In this document: in pieces, positions 56,286 to 64,000 of the stretch
Position numbering within the stretch: position 1 is the stretch's first letter
Layout of the letters: each line of letters opens with the position of its first letter
DNA from: Methylomonas paludis
GTDB lineage: Bacteria > Pseudomonadota > Gammaproteobacteria > Methylococcales > Methylomonadaceae
Assembly (NCBI RefSeq): GCF_018734325.1
Contig: NZ_CP073754.1
Coordinates: 1,860,001 to 1,924,000 of the forward strand
Length of the DNA: 64,000 nt
Direction: 5' to 3'
Made by a program: the position numbers and the translations under genes
Notes under the pieces: model-generated
Told to the model about the DNA's origin: nothing
Seen by the model: only the letters and a program-made list of their open reading frames with translations
Databases searched by the model: none

Positions 56286-56588
56286 TTACACCGGTTCCAA
56301 CTCTATTTTTACCTTTTTACCAAGCGCGGCGGCTGCGCTCACTAAGGTGGTCAAGGTTAAACTGGTATCTTCTTCATCCAACAATCGATTAAGTGAAGCT
56401 CTGCTGGTGTGCATTTTTTTTGCCATCGCAGTCTTAGTGAGTTTAAGCGTAGACATACCTTCTGATATTTGCCAGGCAATGACACGCTTGGTCGCTACCG
56501 CTGTAACTTCGTCAAGAATAGCTTCCTCGCTGAGAAAATCATCGAAGTCACTGCCAATATGGGGATTTTCTTCGTGTTGACTGTTCAT
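56286..56588 (-). CDS. higA: HigA-like XRE antitoxin
   Basis: 100 residues. Residues about 38-95 form an XRE helix-turn-helix domain (ISEGMSTLKLTKTAMAKKMH, TSRASLNRLLDEEDTSLTLT and TLVSAAAALGKKVKIEL). It begins on the stop codon of the toxin gene (ATGA), the toxin-first order of HigBA-type systems. Its toxin is now broken by an IS66 derivative, so the antitoxin may be an orphan. It may have lost its promoter too, since that lies beyond the insertion. Confidence 0.85.
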   Translation of the reverse strand: MNSQHEENPHIGSDFDDFLSEEAILDEVTAVATKRVIAWQISEGMSTLKLTKTAMAKKMHTSRASLNRLLDEEDTSLTLTTLVSAAAALGKKVKIELEPV

Positions 56589-56770
56589 TGCTTACCTCGT
56601 AATGCTTTCAATCTTTGTTTGGCCAAATCGATTTCTGGCTTCGGTGTTTTTTGACTTTTCTTGACAAATCCATGCAGCAAAATCATCGTATGCTTGTCAA
56701 TTACAAACAGAATGCGGCCGATCCGGTTATCAAGTTTAACTGTAAGCGCTTAATAAAGCACGTACTACCC

Positions 56771-57315
56771 CTATCTGGCAAAATTCTGATTTTTAAAATT
56801 CCAGGGCAACAAGGCTTCAATTTTTTCAACCGTATCGGCATAAGGCAGTGCTTTGAGGACTTGGGTTAAATAGGCGTAGGGTTCTATTCCATTAGCTTTA
56901 GCCGTTTCAATCAAACTGTAATGGATTGCGCTGGCTTGTGCCCCTTTGGGGCTATCACTGAATAACCCTGCTTTGCGACCAATCACAAAGGGACGAATAG
57001 CGTTTTCAGCAAGAATATTGCTGATGTTCAATTCCCCATTCGAGCAATACACCATCAGCTTATCCCATTGATTACTGAGGTAAGTCATGGCCTTGCCGGC
57101 GAAGGTGCAAAGCGTTTGACTTTGGATAACCGTAGCGCTTCTTCGAGTAACTCAATCCGTTGTTTGAGCGAGGCAATGACTTCGGATTTAAGTTCAACGG
57201 TTTGCGTTAACTCATCCACGCGTTGTGCTTTTTCAAGTAATTCAGCGAGCATCCCCGGCAACAAGACAGCCGAGTAATCATCGTGTTCTAAGGCAGGAAA
57301 GTGAGGTGAAATCAT
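56771..57315 (-). pseudogene. tnpC: IS66 tnpC remnant with internal deletion
   Basis: The N-terminal piece (57315-57085) encodes the coiled coil (ELLEKAQRVDELTQTVELKS) and reaches RFAPSP, then passes the deletion point in the wrong frame and stops. The C-terminal piece (57088-56771) resumes at MTYLSNQWDKLMVYC and ends normally with LLPWNFKNQNFAR. All central catalytic residues except the final Glu region are gone, so it cannot act as a transposase. The two pieces meet at TTCGC|CGGCAAGG near 57100; the ATGA overlap of the two frames is a by-product. Confidence 0.92.
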
Positions 57316-57321
57316 GCTGAT

Positions 57322-57327
57322 ATTATA
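57322..57327 (-). promoter_or_regulatory. TATAAT element directly upstream of the tnpC remnant
   Basis: TATAAT (ATTATA on the + strand) ends 6 bp before the ATG of the tnpC remnant, the same arrangement as in both full IS66 elements although the surrounding sequence differs. This repetition is the reason for listing it. Confidence 0.35.
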
Positions 57328-57360
57328 CGCGATTTCACTCCGTAAATACTGATATTTCCC

Positions 57361-57726
57361 TTAAAAAACAGATTCATAATGCCGGTTTTTATGGCCTTTC
57401 ATGACGCTAATGTCATAGCCATCCAAAAGCCAATTCAACTGCTGACCGGTTAACGTTAACAGTGCCTCATCACCCTTCGGCCACTTGAACTTATCCTCGA
57501 CCAAAGCCTTGTAATAAAGGACAAAGCCCGTGTTTTCCCAGAACAAACATTTGATTTTAGTTCGCTGCTGATTGGTGAACGCATACAGCCCACCATCAAA
57601 CGGATTATGGCCGAGCTCACACTCAATAATCGCCGCCAGGCCACGATGGGATTTGCGAAAATCAATGGCTTGCCGGTAAAGATAGACCTCTGTCAGTTCC
57701 AAGGCGGGGCGCATGATATAAGTCAC
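57361..57726 (-). CDS. tnpB: IS66 accessory protein TnpB (deleted element)
   Basis: 121 residues with an open frame; about six substitutions separate it from the TnpB at 35547-35912, mostly conservative (V to I, T to A, E to D). It starts with an overlap to tnpA, as in the full elements. The intact state of tnpA and tnpB next to a dead tnpC suggests a recent deletion or selection through trans mobilisation. Confidence 0.92.
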   Translation of the reverse strand: MTYIMRPALELTEVYLYRQAIDFRKSHRGLAAIIECELGHNPFDGGLYAFTNQQRTKIKCLFWENTGFVLYYKALVEDKFKWPKGDEALLTLTGQQLNWLLDGYDISVMKGHKNRHYESVF

Positions 57727-58064
57727 CGCAATACCTCAAGCAAGGGTTTAATCAAAGCCAGATTAGTCTGCGTAATCCCGGTCAACCGGATGCCATCCCG
57801 AAAGCACAAGGACAAGCCCGGCGAGGAAGGTGTGGCGACAGGTGCCGCTACTTGCACTCGGGCAAAGCCGCTTTTTGGATCAGGCGAAATCGGTTCGCAC
57901 TCTGCCAGGAACTTGCGCTTCCAATAACTAAATCGATGGACAAGTAGCGCTTGCTGGCGGCAGTAACTGGCTTGAGATAACCCGGAGGTGTGCCATTGCT
58001 CGATATGGCGTTGCCAGAATTCGTGATCGGTATTGCTTTCGGTTGATGCCATCGTAAATCCCAA
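57723..58064 (-). CDS. tnpA: IS66 accessory protein TnpA (deleted element)
   Basis: 113 residues: EFWQRHIEQWHTSGLSQASY and CRQQALLVHRFSYWKRKFL form the helix-turn-helix region, FARVQVAAPVATPSSPGLSL and CFRDGIRLTGI the C-terminal part. Closely related to the TnpA at 35218-35550. An in-frame ATG two codons into the frame is an alternative start. Confidence 0.88.
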   Translation of the reverse strand: MGFTMASTESNTDHEFWQRHIEQWHTSGLSQASYCRQQALLVHRFSYWKRKFLAECEPISPDPKSGFARVQVAAPVATPSSPGLSLCFRDGIRLTGITQTNLALIKPLLEVLR

Positions 58065-58336
58065 GTTTATAGCGTGGGGATAGTCTGACAGGGCCCATAA
58101 GGGTTGTGAATTACGCGGATAATTGAGCGCTTACGTTTAACTCTAACTTCCCATATGTCACCTTCGAGATGATCGACTAAGGGCATACCGAGAGGCCAAC
58201 CGTATTGAACTGTTTTGATATCTTCGCCAATGGTTTTTCTGTCTTGGGCAGATAATCCTTTCAACCATTCTCTAACGGGCTCGCTACCTGCTTCAGTTGC
58301 AAAAAATTTAACAGAAAGTATTGGATTCATTTATGC

Positions 58337-58403
58337 AGCGTACCAAAAATGATACACTATAGCAAGAACTCTTTGACCTAAAAAAGATCATTATATGGTA
58401 CGC
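58337..58403. promoter_or_regulatory. Candidate operator/promoter region of the higBA genes
   Basis: GCGTACCA (58337-58344) and TGGTACGC (58396-58403) are perfect 8-bp inverted repeats 51 bp apart, just upstream of the toxin start. Between them, on the minus strand, TATAGTGTATCA gives a plausible -10 region. Autoregulation by the antitoxin is usual for such loci; binding here is inferred. Confidence 0.35.
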
Positions 58404-58484
58404 AGGCAGCAACTTTCTTTAATCTTGCTATTGATAGCAAGCTACGGGGATGCGATTTGGTCAAACTTAAAGTTTGCGATGTTG

Positions 58485-58679
58485 CGCAAGATGGTCTTAC
58501 CCGACGATATGGCCGAAAGATTGAAGAAAATTGCCCAAATTAGGGAGATAAGCGTCAATAATCTAATGTTTGAACTATCGGCAGAAGAAGAAGCCAAGAA
58601 ACGTTGCTTGGCTGCTCAACTGCGTGAAAATCCCAAGCGGGCCTTGCAACTACTGGATGAGCTTGATTTATTGGCCTAG
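58485..58679 (+). pseudogene. Degenerate duplicate of the ribbon-helix-helix antitoxin
   Basis: From LPDDMAERLKKIAQIREISV to the end (ALQLLDELDLLA) it is a close copy of the antitoxin at 54445-54660, but the first residues (MTTLSIR) are replaced and SVQVLAEEEA is shortened to SAEEEA. No PIN toxin gene precedes it. The frame is open from 58395 with an unrelated N-terminus (RRQQLSLILLLIASYGDAIW), so a fused product could be made, but loss of the first beta strand should prevent normal ribbon-helix-helix DNA binding. The DNA downstream is duplicated as well. Confidence 0.8.
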
Positions 58680-59235
58680 GCTCCAAAAATTTTCATTAGT
58701 TAGTGCCCATTTTATTGACTGATTTTAAAACAACTAGTTAGCTTAAAATGATGTGATCCACTGTGTTTAACATATTACATCTGACTGTTTTTTAAGGCTA
58801 TGCTGCCAATCCCTCGATTCCACTACGTTACATCGAGGCTACGGATCGCGATGATATAGGCTATGGTGGGCGGCTGTGTAGGGTATTTTTGCGATTGCTA
58901 AACATAAAACACCCGCGAGGTTTGGTGGCTTGCCTGGCGGCGAAGCCACCCTACATGGCTGCTTTCTACACCTTAAAAATGACTGTTTTTTAAGGCTATG
59001 TTTGGGTTAATGGTTGATTTTGGTTTAAGTGGTGCAGGGCATTGTTGAATCCCACTGACTCTGCTTTGATTAAGGCTACGCTGCGAATTCCTCGATTCCA
59101 CTGCGTTGCATCGAGGCTACGGGTCGCGATGATATAGGCTGGTGGCCCGCTGTGTAGGGTATTTTTATCATAGCTAAACACCACACCTGCGTGGTTTTGG
59201 TGGCTTGCCTGGCGGCGAAGCCACCTTACGTGGCT
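58680..59235. repeat. Second block of the 278-bp repeat, about 1.6 units
   Basis: 58680-58793 matches 54661-54776 after the first antitoxin. From 58794 come repeat units related to 54777-55757; TAGGGTATTTTT occurs at 58879 and 59155, a period of 276 bp. The last unit is more divergent (after about 59165). The block and the antitoxin before it form one duplicated segment about 4 kb from the original. From 59236 to 59586 I see no gene or repeat worth naming. Confidence 0.85.
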
Positions 59236-59586
59236 AAAAAGAAGTGGTTGGTTGGCTTAAATTGAGGTTATTTCTTAACCGAAAAGCCGTATCAACTTTG
59301 CAAACGGTATAGATTCAGCTAAAACCAGTTTGCCTTGAAACCTGTCTATAACAATAACCTGCTTTGACAAGCCTTCATCCGCATGGCAAATTGTCTAAAG
59401 TCATGCCCAAACACGGCTTAGCTGCTAAAATAGCGGGTTTGCCGTCAGCGCTCAGTTAATGACGTAGCCTTGATGCAGCGAAGCGGAAGCGAGGCTGTAG
59501 GCTGTGAATGGCGTGATGACCCTGTGTTTCATTACCGCTACGGCGTTTTTACCCAATCATTATTCAATCAAGTTTTTAGAGATTCA

Positions 59587-59976
59587 ATGACCACCCAACC
59601 CAGTTCAGACCTTGTTACCTTTCCAAATCCCCGGCCCGTGCGCGACTTTACTATCCGTATTGATATTCCGGAGTTTACCTGTTTATGCCCGGTCACCGGC
59701 CAGCCGGATTTTGCCAAACTGGTGTTGGAATATGTGCCTGATGAGTTATGCGTGGAATTAAAATCCCTTAAGCTGTATATGTGGACTTTCCGGGAACGCG
59801 GCGCTTTTCATGAGGCGGTGACTAATGAGATTTTGGATCATATTGTGGCGGCGACTTCACCAAAATTCATGCGCTTACGTGCGGAATTTAATGTTAGAGG
59901 TGGGATTTATACTACGGTGATTGCGGAACACCGGCAGGAGGGCTGGCAGGCTCCTGAGCTGGTAGCCTTGCCTTAA
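59587..59976 (+). CDS. queF: NADPH-dependent 7-cyano-7-deazaguanine reductase
   Basis: 129 residues of the short (type I) QueF. The catalytic Cys34 and Asp41 are in [16 protein letters not shown], spaced as in characterised enzymes; the substrate/NADPH motif is [20 protein letters not shown] with VTNEIL. It reduces preQ0 to preQ1 for queuosine in tRNA. Start ATG 59587 follows the family; the frame is open to 59470 but that part has no resemblance. The gene stands alone among repeat DNA. Confidence 0.95.
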   Translation: MTTQPSSDLVTFPNPRPVRDFTIRIDIPEFTCLCPVTGQPDFAKLVLEYVPDELCVELKSLKLYMWTFRERGAFHEAVTNEILDHIVAATSPKFMRLRAEFNVRGGIYTTVIAEHRQEGWQAPELVALP

Positions 59977-60424
59977 GCGTCAGCAACAAAATAAAGGCCT
60001 ACATCCTCGATTCCGCTGTGCTGCATCGAGGCTACGTGGGGTTTGTTTTAAGGTGTTTGGGATTGGTGTTTCTACGCTAAATGCCGCGATTGATGCGCTT
60101 CACTTTGTTCAGCACATCCTACATTCTTGGCGAGAAAGTAAGTATTTGTGGGATTTTGGATTAAGTTGTTTGCTTTAACAATAAGTTAAAGATTATTCGT
60201 GGTGATTTGGCTTCGATTCCCGGATTCCGCTGCGCTGCATCCAGGCTACGTGGGCTTTGGTTTTAAGGTGTTTGGGATTGGTGTTTCTACGCTAAATGCC
60301 GCGATTGATGCGCTTCACTTTGCTCAGCACATCCTACATTTCTGGCGCAAAAATATGTATTAAATTTTGGACATTAATTTGGCTTGGCTTAGCAAACAAT
60401 CTATGCAATTACTAAAGTATCATC
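59977..60424. repeat. Pair of direct repeats before psd
   Basis: Two similar stretches, about 60005-60135 and 60220-60350, period about 215 bp. Both contain GATTCCGCTG(T/C)GCTGCATC, then TTTTAAGGTGTTTGGGATTG and GTGTTTCTACGCTAAATGCC, then GCGATTGATGCGCTTCACTT and CAGCACATCCTACAT. The last part is related to the repeats at 2690-2815 and 63850-63970. No gene seen. Confidence 0.85.
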
Positions 60425-61285
60425 ATGACATTTAAAGAAATACTGGCTGTCTGGCCGCAATATATTTTACCTCAGCATCTGCTGTCTGGCTGGATGTCTA
60501 AGCTGACTCATTGCGAAAATCGCTGGTTCAAAAATCTGTTTATTCGCTTGATTATCAAGTTGTACGGGGTGAATCTGAGTGAGGCCCAGTCTGAGGATTT
60601 AAGTGATTATGCCAGTTTTAATGCTTTTTTTACCCGCGAGCTGAAAGCCGATGTGCGTAGTCTGGCTGGAGCTGCCAATGCGATTGCCAGTCCGGCTGAT
60701 GGGGCTATCAGTCAGTTGGGCCGGATTGAGGCCGGGCAAATTTTTCAGGCGAAAGGCCATCACTATACGGTGCAGGATTTGTTGGGCGGTGACGCTGAGC
60801 AGGCCAAGCTGTTTGCTAATGGCAGTTTTGCCACTATTTATTTGTCTCCCAAGGATTATCACCGGCTGCATATGCCTTTTGCCGGGGTGCTGAAGGAGAT
60901 GGTGCATGTACCGGGCAAATTATTTAGTGTCAATACGGTGACGGTGGGAGTGGTACCGGGTTTGTTTGCCCGTAATGAACGGGTGGTGTGTCTGTTTGAC
61001 ACGGAAATCGGCCCGATGGCGTTGATTCTGGTGGGTGCGATTTTTGTTAACAGTATTGAAACTGTCTGGCATGGGGTGGTAACGCCGCCGACTTTGGCTG
61101 CGCCACGCAGTTGGCAATATCAGCAGTATGCGCCAATATTGAGCAAAGGTGCAGAAATGGGCCGTTTCAATATGGGTTCTACCATTATTGTGCTGTTTGG
61201 CGAGAATGCCGTGCAATGGCGTGATAATCTGCAGGCCGGAACAGTGGTACGGCTGGGCGAATCGTTGGGCACCAGCACTCTCTGA
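60425..61285 (+). CDS. psd: Phosphatidylserine decarboxylase
   Basis: 286 residues; makes phosphatidylethanolamine at the inner membrane. Marks: FNAFFTRELKADVRSLAGAA, SPADGAISQLGRIEAGQIFQ, LSPKDYHRLHMPFAGVLKE and the self-cleavage site, here N-M-G-S252-T in place of the usual LGST; Ser252 becomes the pyruvoyl group. Length fits the proteobacterial type. ATG 60425 is preceded by TATCATC without a strong ribosome binding site. Confidence 0.96.
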   Translation: MTFKEILAVWPQYILPQHLLSGWMSKLTHCENRWFKNLFIRLIIKLYGVNLSEAQSEDLSDYASFNAFFTRELKADVRSLAGAANAIASPADGAISQLGRIEAGQIFQAKGHHYTVQDLLGGDAEQAKLFANGSFATIYLSPKDYHRLHMPFAGVLKEMVHVPGKLFSVNTVTVGVVPGLFARNERVVCLFDTEIGPMALILVGAIFVNSIETVWHGVVTPPTLAAPRSWQYQQYAPILSKGAEMGRFNMGSTIIVLFGENAVQWRDNLQAGTVVRLGESLGTSTL

Positions 61286-61388
61286 CCGGCCTTGGCCCGG
61301 TTCGGCGACTGTTTCTGCACTAAGGTAGGGCAGGGCGGGCTTAAACATTATACGCTTATGACTTTGAGTATGGCATAATGCGCAGGTT

Positions 61389-61407
61389 TTCCGGTACGCT
61401 GCCGGAA
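61389..61407 (+). terminator. Short hairpin between psd and yajC
   Basis: TTCCGG (61389-61394) and CCGGAA (61402-61407) with a 7-base loop, followed by TAAAATATAG. Could end psd transcription or lie in the yajC leader; the T-tract is missing. Confidence 0.35.
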
Positions 61408-61444
61408 TAAAATATAGAGTTACGATAATAAATAGAGGATAACA

Positions 61445-61798
61445 ATGAGTTTTTTTATATCTGATGCGTTGGCGCAAGCCGCACCTGCTGCCCAACAACC
61501 TGGTTTTGAAGGTATGCTCTTCCCACTGGGTATCCTGGTGTTTTTCTATTTTTTATTTATTCGTCCTCAAGCCAAGCGCAGTAAAGAACAAAAACAATTG
61601 CTGGCTACTTTGAACAAAGGCACTGAAGTGGTTACCACCGGCGGTATTTTAGGCAAAGTGATAGAACTTGACGACAATTTTGTGAAACTGGAAGTTTCAG
61701 ACAATATCTTTATTCAGGTTCAGCGTCATGCCATTGCCAATTTAATGCCTAAAGGTACTTATAAGGCGGCTTTAAACATTAAAAAACCTAAAATTTAA
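61445..61798 (+). CDS. yajC: Preprotein translocase accessory subunit YajC
   Basis: 117 residues with one membrane helix (MLFPLGILVFFYFLFIRPQA, about residues 25-44) and the conserved cytoplasmic part beginning RSKEQKQLLATLNKGTEVVT and GGILGKVIELDDNFVKLEV. YajC joins SecDF at the SecYEG channel. A good ribosome binding site (GAGGAT) precedes ATG 61445. secD follows after 83 bp. Confidence 0.96.
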   Translation: MSFFISDALAQAAPAAQQPGFEGMLFPLGILVFFYFLFIRPQAKRSKEQKQLLATLNKGTEVVTTGGILGKVIELDDNFVKLEVSDNIFIQVQRHAIANLMPKGTYKAALNIKKPKI

Positions 61799-61881
61799 AT
61801 CCAGGCCGGCTTTAACGACGTGACAGACGCTTTTCCAACTTTGTTCGCTGTCCAGCTGTCTCTGTTATTAATGGAATAATC

Positions 61882-63729
61882 ATGCAAAATCACTTCCCCC
61901 TATGGAAAAACGCACTGGTTCTGATCGTGCTGGTTCTTGGAATTTTATATTCGCTGCCGAATTTGTTCGGTAACGACCCGGCTGTACAGCTGGCTTCAAC
62001 CGGTGCCAACCCTCTGGCGCAAAGCCAGGCGGATGATGTGCAAGCCAGCTTGAATAATGCCGGTTTGACCGTCAAAGCGTTTGAATTTAATGATGGCAGA
62101 ATTCTGGCACGCTTTAACAACACCGACGAACAATTAAAAGCCGCCGACCTGTTACGTGACAAAATGTCCGGCAAAGCCACTGTGGCGCTGAATCTGGCCC
62201 CGGCGACGCCAAACTGGCTGAGCGCCATCGGCGCAAAACCGATGTATTTGGGTCTGGATTTACGCGGCGGGGTGCATTTTCTGCTGGAAGTGGATATGGA
62301 ATCGGCCGTTAAACAAGCCGAAGAGCGTTATGTCAACGATATTCGTGCCGGTTTTCGTGATGCCAAAGTCCGTTATCAATCGGTTTCCAAAGAAGTTGAC
62401 GGCATCAAAATCAGCCTGGCCAATGACGAATCCAAAGAAGCGGCGCTGGCGGTACTGGATAAAGATTTCCGCAATCTGGATATTGCTGAACGCGGTGACA
62501 ATGAGTTTATTGCCACGATACCTGAGCGCTATCTGAAAGAAATCAAAAAATCGGCTCTTGGTCAGAATATTACCACTTTGCGCAACCGGATTAACGAGCT
62601 GGGTGTTGCCGAGCCGATTATTCAGCAACAGGGTGACAGCCGGATTGTGGTGCAATTGCCGGGTGTACAGGATACCGCGCACGCCAAAGAATTATTGGGT
62701 ACTACCGCTACGCTGGAATACCGGTTGGTGGATACCGAACATGATATTCAATCCGCTATTGCCGGCCATGTACCGGTGGGTAGCCGGATTTATCCGGACA
62801 AAAACGGTAACCCGGTGTTGCTGAAACGCTCGGTGATTGTTACTGGCGATCAGATTACCGATGCGTCCTCCGGTTTGGATCAGGATGGTTCTCCGGCGGT
62901 ATTTATTACCCTGGATAATATCGGCGCCAAAAAAATGGGTAAATTTACCCAGGAAAATATCGGCAAACCGATGGCGGTGGTCTTTATAGAATACAAGTCT
63001 GAAACCAAGGTGGTGGATGGCCAGAAAGTTCAGCATAAGGAAAAAGTTGAAAAAGTGATCAGTATCGCCACGATTCGCGATTCTTTTAGTAAACGTTTTC
63101 AGACTACCGGTCTGGATAATACTCAGGAAGCCCGCACGCTGGCCTTGCTGTTACGCGCCGGTGCATTGGCGGCCCCGGTGGAAATTGTGGAAGAACGGAC
63201 TGTCGGTCCTAGTCTGGGTCAGGAAAATATTGACCAAGGTGTGACTTCGATTACTGTCGGTTTCTTCCTGGTGGTGTTTTTCATGCTGGTTTACTATCGG
63301 GGCTTTGGTTTGATTGCCAATTTTGCTCTGTTATTCAATCTGGTGGTGTTAACCGCGATTCTGTCTCTGTTGCAAGCCACCTTAACTTTGCCGGGTATGG
63401 CGGGTATCGTGCTGACGCTGGGTATGGCGGTGGATGCCAACGTTCTGATTAACGAACGGATCCGCGAAGAATTGCGCAACGGCCACGGCCCGCAAGCCAG
63501 TATTTATATCGGCTATGAAAAAGCTTTCGGCACCATTCTGGACTCCAACACCACCACTTTGCTGGTAGCGCTGGTGTTGTTCGGCTTTGGTACCGGCCCG
63601 GTCAAAGGTTTTGCCGTGGTGTTGTCGCTGGGTATTTTGACTTCGATGTTTACTGCGATTACCGGTACCCGGATGCTGGTCAACTGGATTTACGGCGGCG
63701 AGAAGCCTGTCGAGAAATTGTCTATCTAG
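61882..63729 (+). CDS. secD: Protein translocase subunit SecD
   Basis: 615 residues, the proton-driven partner of SecYEG. It has one N-terminal helix (ALVLIVLVLGILYSLPNLFG), periplasmic P1 domain with PMYLGLDLRGGVHFLLEVDM and LRNRINELGVAEPIIQQQGD, and five C-terminal helices including GMAGIVLTLGMAVDANVLIN with ERIREEL and FGTGPVKGFAVVLSLGILTS. secF normally follows within a few bases, but here at least 270 bp of repeat DNA does. Confidence 0.98.
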   Translation: MQNHFPLWKNALVLIVLVLGILYSLPNLFGNDPAVQLASTGANPLAQSQADDVQASLNNAGLTVKAFEFNDGRILARFNNTDEQLKAADLLRDKMSGKATVALNLAPATPNWLSAIGAKPMYLGLDLRGGVHFLLEVDMESAVKQAEERYVNDIRAGFRDAKVRYQSVSKEVDGIKISLANDESKEAALAVLDKDFRNLDIAERGDNEFIATIPERYLKEIKKSALGQNITTLRNRINELGVAEPIIQQQGDSRIVVQLPGVQDTAHAKELLGTTATLEYRLVDTEHDIQSAIAGHVPVGSRIYPDKNGNPVLLKRSVIVTGDQITDASSGLDQDGSPAVFITLDNIGAKKMGKFTQENIGKPMAVVFIEYKSETKVVDGQKVQHKEKVEKVISIATIRDSFSKRFQTTGLDNTQEARTLALLLRAGALAAPVEIVEERTVGPSLGQENIDQGVTSITVGFFLVVFFMLVYYRGFGLIANFALLFNLVVLTAILSLLQATLTLPGMAGIVLTLGMAVDANVLINERIREELRNGHGPQASIYIGYEKAFGTILDSNTTTLLVALVLFGFGTGPVKGFAVVLSLGILTSMFTAITGTRMLVNWIYGGEKPVEKLSI

Positions 63730-63745
63730 ACAAAATATAACCCGT

Positions 63746-63774
63746 CCTCAGTGCCGCGTTGTGGGGCATTGAGG
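63746..63774 (+). terminator. Hairpin after secD
   Basis: CCTCAGTGCC (63746-63755) pairs with GGCATTGAGG (63765-63774), 10 bp with one G-U pair, 17 bp after the secD stop. No T-run follows. Confidence 0.45.
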
Positions 63775-63830
63775 GGGGAACTGAATACAGAATTGCTGCC
63801 GAATGACGGCAGGGTATTATAATAAATAAC

Positions 63831-64000
63831 ATAATTGCTTAGCGTAACATTGCGTGAGCTTTTTTAAACAAGTTGTTTGCTTCGAGTGGTGCGCTGCACT
63901 GCGTTTAGCACATCCTACGGTGAGCCTGTTTTTAAAGGAATACTTGGACGTTGAGTAGTTACTAATTGCTCAACATAACTTTGCGTGAGCCTTTTTAAAC
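63831..64000. repeat. Tandem repeat downstream of secD, running off the window
   Basis: TAATTGCT begins at 63832 and again at 63963, and the following bases stay similar to the window end (GCGTGAGC(T/C)TTTTTAAAC), so the period is about 131 bp with a second unit starting. The first unit is the one related to 2690-2815. No gene is present in 63730-64000; secF, if present, must lie further on. Confidence 0.8.

Larger units (their letters stand above)
56742..58134 (-). mobile_element. Internally deleted IS66 element (1.4 kb) with intact ends
   Basis: Ends GTAAGCGCTTAATAAAGCAC at 56742 and the complement of GTAAGCGCTCAATTATCCGC at 58134. Exact 8-bp target duplication GTTTAACT at 56734-56741 and 58135-58142. 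tnpA and tnpB are whole; tnpC has lost its middle, roughly codons 72-440 of the related 551-codon gene. The ends differ from those of the full element at 35134-37642 by about one or two bases in the first 20, so that element's proteins might move this one. Confidence 0.94.
56585..58330 (-). pseudogene. higB: HigB-like (DUF891/Gp49) toxin gene interrupted by the deleted IS66
   Basis: The N-terminal half runs from ATG 58330 to about 58135 (VKFFATEAGSEPVREWLKGL, GEDIKTVQYGWPLGMPLVDH, DIWEVRVK). The C-terminal half continues on the other side of the IS66 from 56741 to 56585 (LDNRIGRILFVIDKHTMILL, HGFVKKSQKTPKPEIDLAKQ, RLKALRGKQ). Removing the element and one copy of GTTTAACT joins ...EVRVK to LDNRIGRIL in frame, giving a complete RelE-superfamily toxin of about 117 residues. 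The broken reading now ends within the IS. Such toxins cut mRNA at the ribosome. The event leaves higA without its toxin. Confidence 0.92.

Overview
The window looks like chromosomal DNA of a gammaproteobacterium of moderate GC. The order gyrA-serC-pheA ... hisC-tyrA-aroA-cmk-rpsA-ihfB is the arrangement known from pseudomonads and relatives. The N-type ATPase operon, the compact ccm operon and the abundance of IS66/IS4/IS1380 elements would fit a type I methanotroph (Methylococcales), but that placement is inference; no methane gene is present.

Layout. 1-6453: an N-type F1Fo-ATPase operon (atpD-C-Q-R-B-E-F-A-G, atpD cut by the window edge) with no separate delta gene. 6673-9936: a PhoD-like phosphatase gene broken by a 285-bp structured repeat, then a SIMPL-domain protein. 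10257-18425: cytochrome c maturation genes ccmABCDEFGHI, almost all overlapping, followed by hemN. 18574-19748: an Rpn-type nuclease gene and, 5 bp after it, the second copy of the 285-bp repeat. 20020-24802: gyrA, serC, pheA. 24803-41027: about 16 kb of accessory DNA lying between pheA and hisC. It holds an ATPase/TOPRIM-like pair, an IS4 element, a DUF262/HNH putative type IV restriction enzyme, an IS1380 element with an IS66 nested in its transposase gene, a decayed pheA 3' fragment, a second IS66 and a GH44 glycosidase. 41028-47103: hisC, tyrA, aroA, cmk, rpsA, ihfB. 47297-52856: two esterase-like hydrolases, a YciO-like protein, an M50 protease, scpA, scpB, rluB. 52953-60424: a second accessory zone with toxin-antitoxin genes, tandem repeats of about 278 bp, a deleted IS66 inside a HigB-like toxin gene, a duplicated antitoxin, and queF. 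60425-63729: psd, yajC, secD; secF would be expected next, but repeat DNA follows.

Functional links. The ccm genes and hemN together supply and attach heme c. serC, pheA, hisC, tyrA and aroA serve serine, aromatic and histidine synthesis. scpA/scpB/rluB form the usual condensin-pseudouridine synthase set. yajC/secD belong to the Sec translocon.

The clearest directly readable results are exact insertion events: four IS elements with target duplications of 5 to 9 bp, two of which interrupt genes that can be rebuilt codon by codon; the 285-bp repeat present twice without visible differences, once inside a gene; and the splitting of the pheA-hisC junction by a defence-type island that carries a degraded pheA tail. 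No tRNA, rRNA or CRISPR array was recognised.
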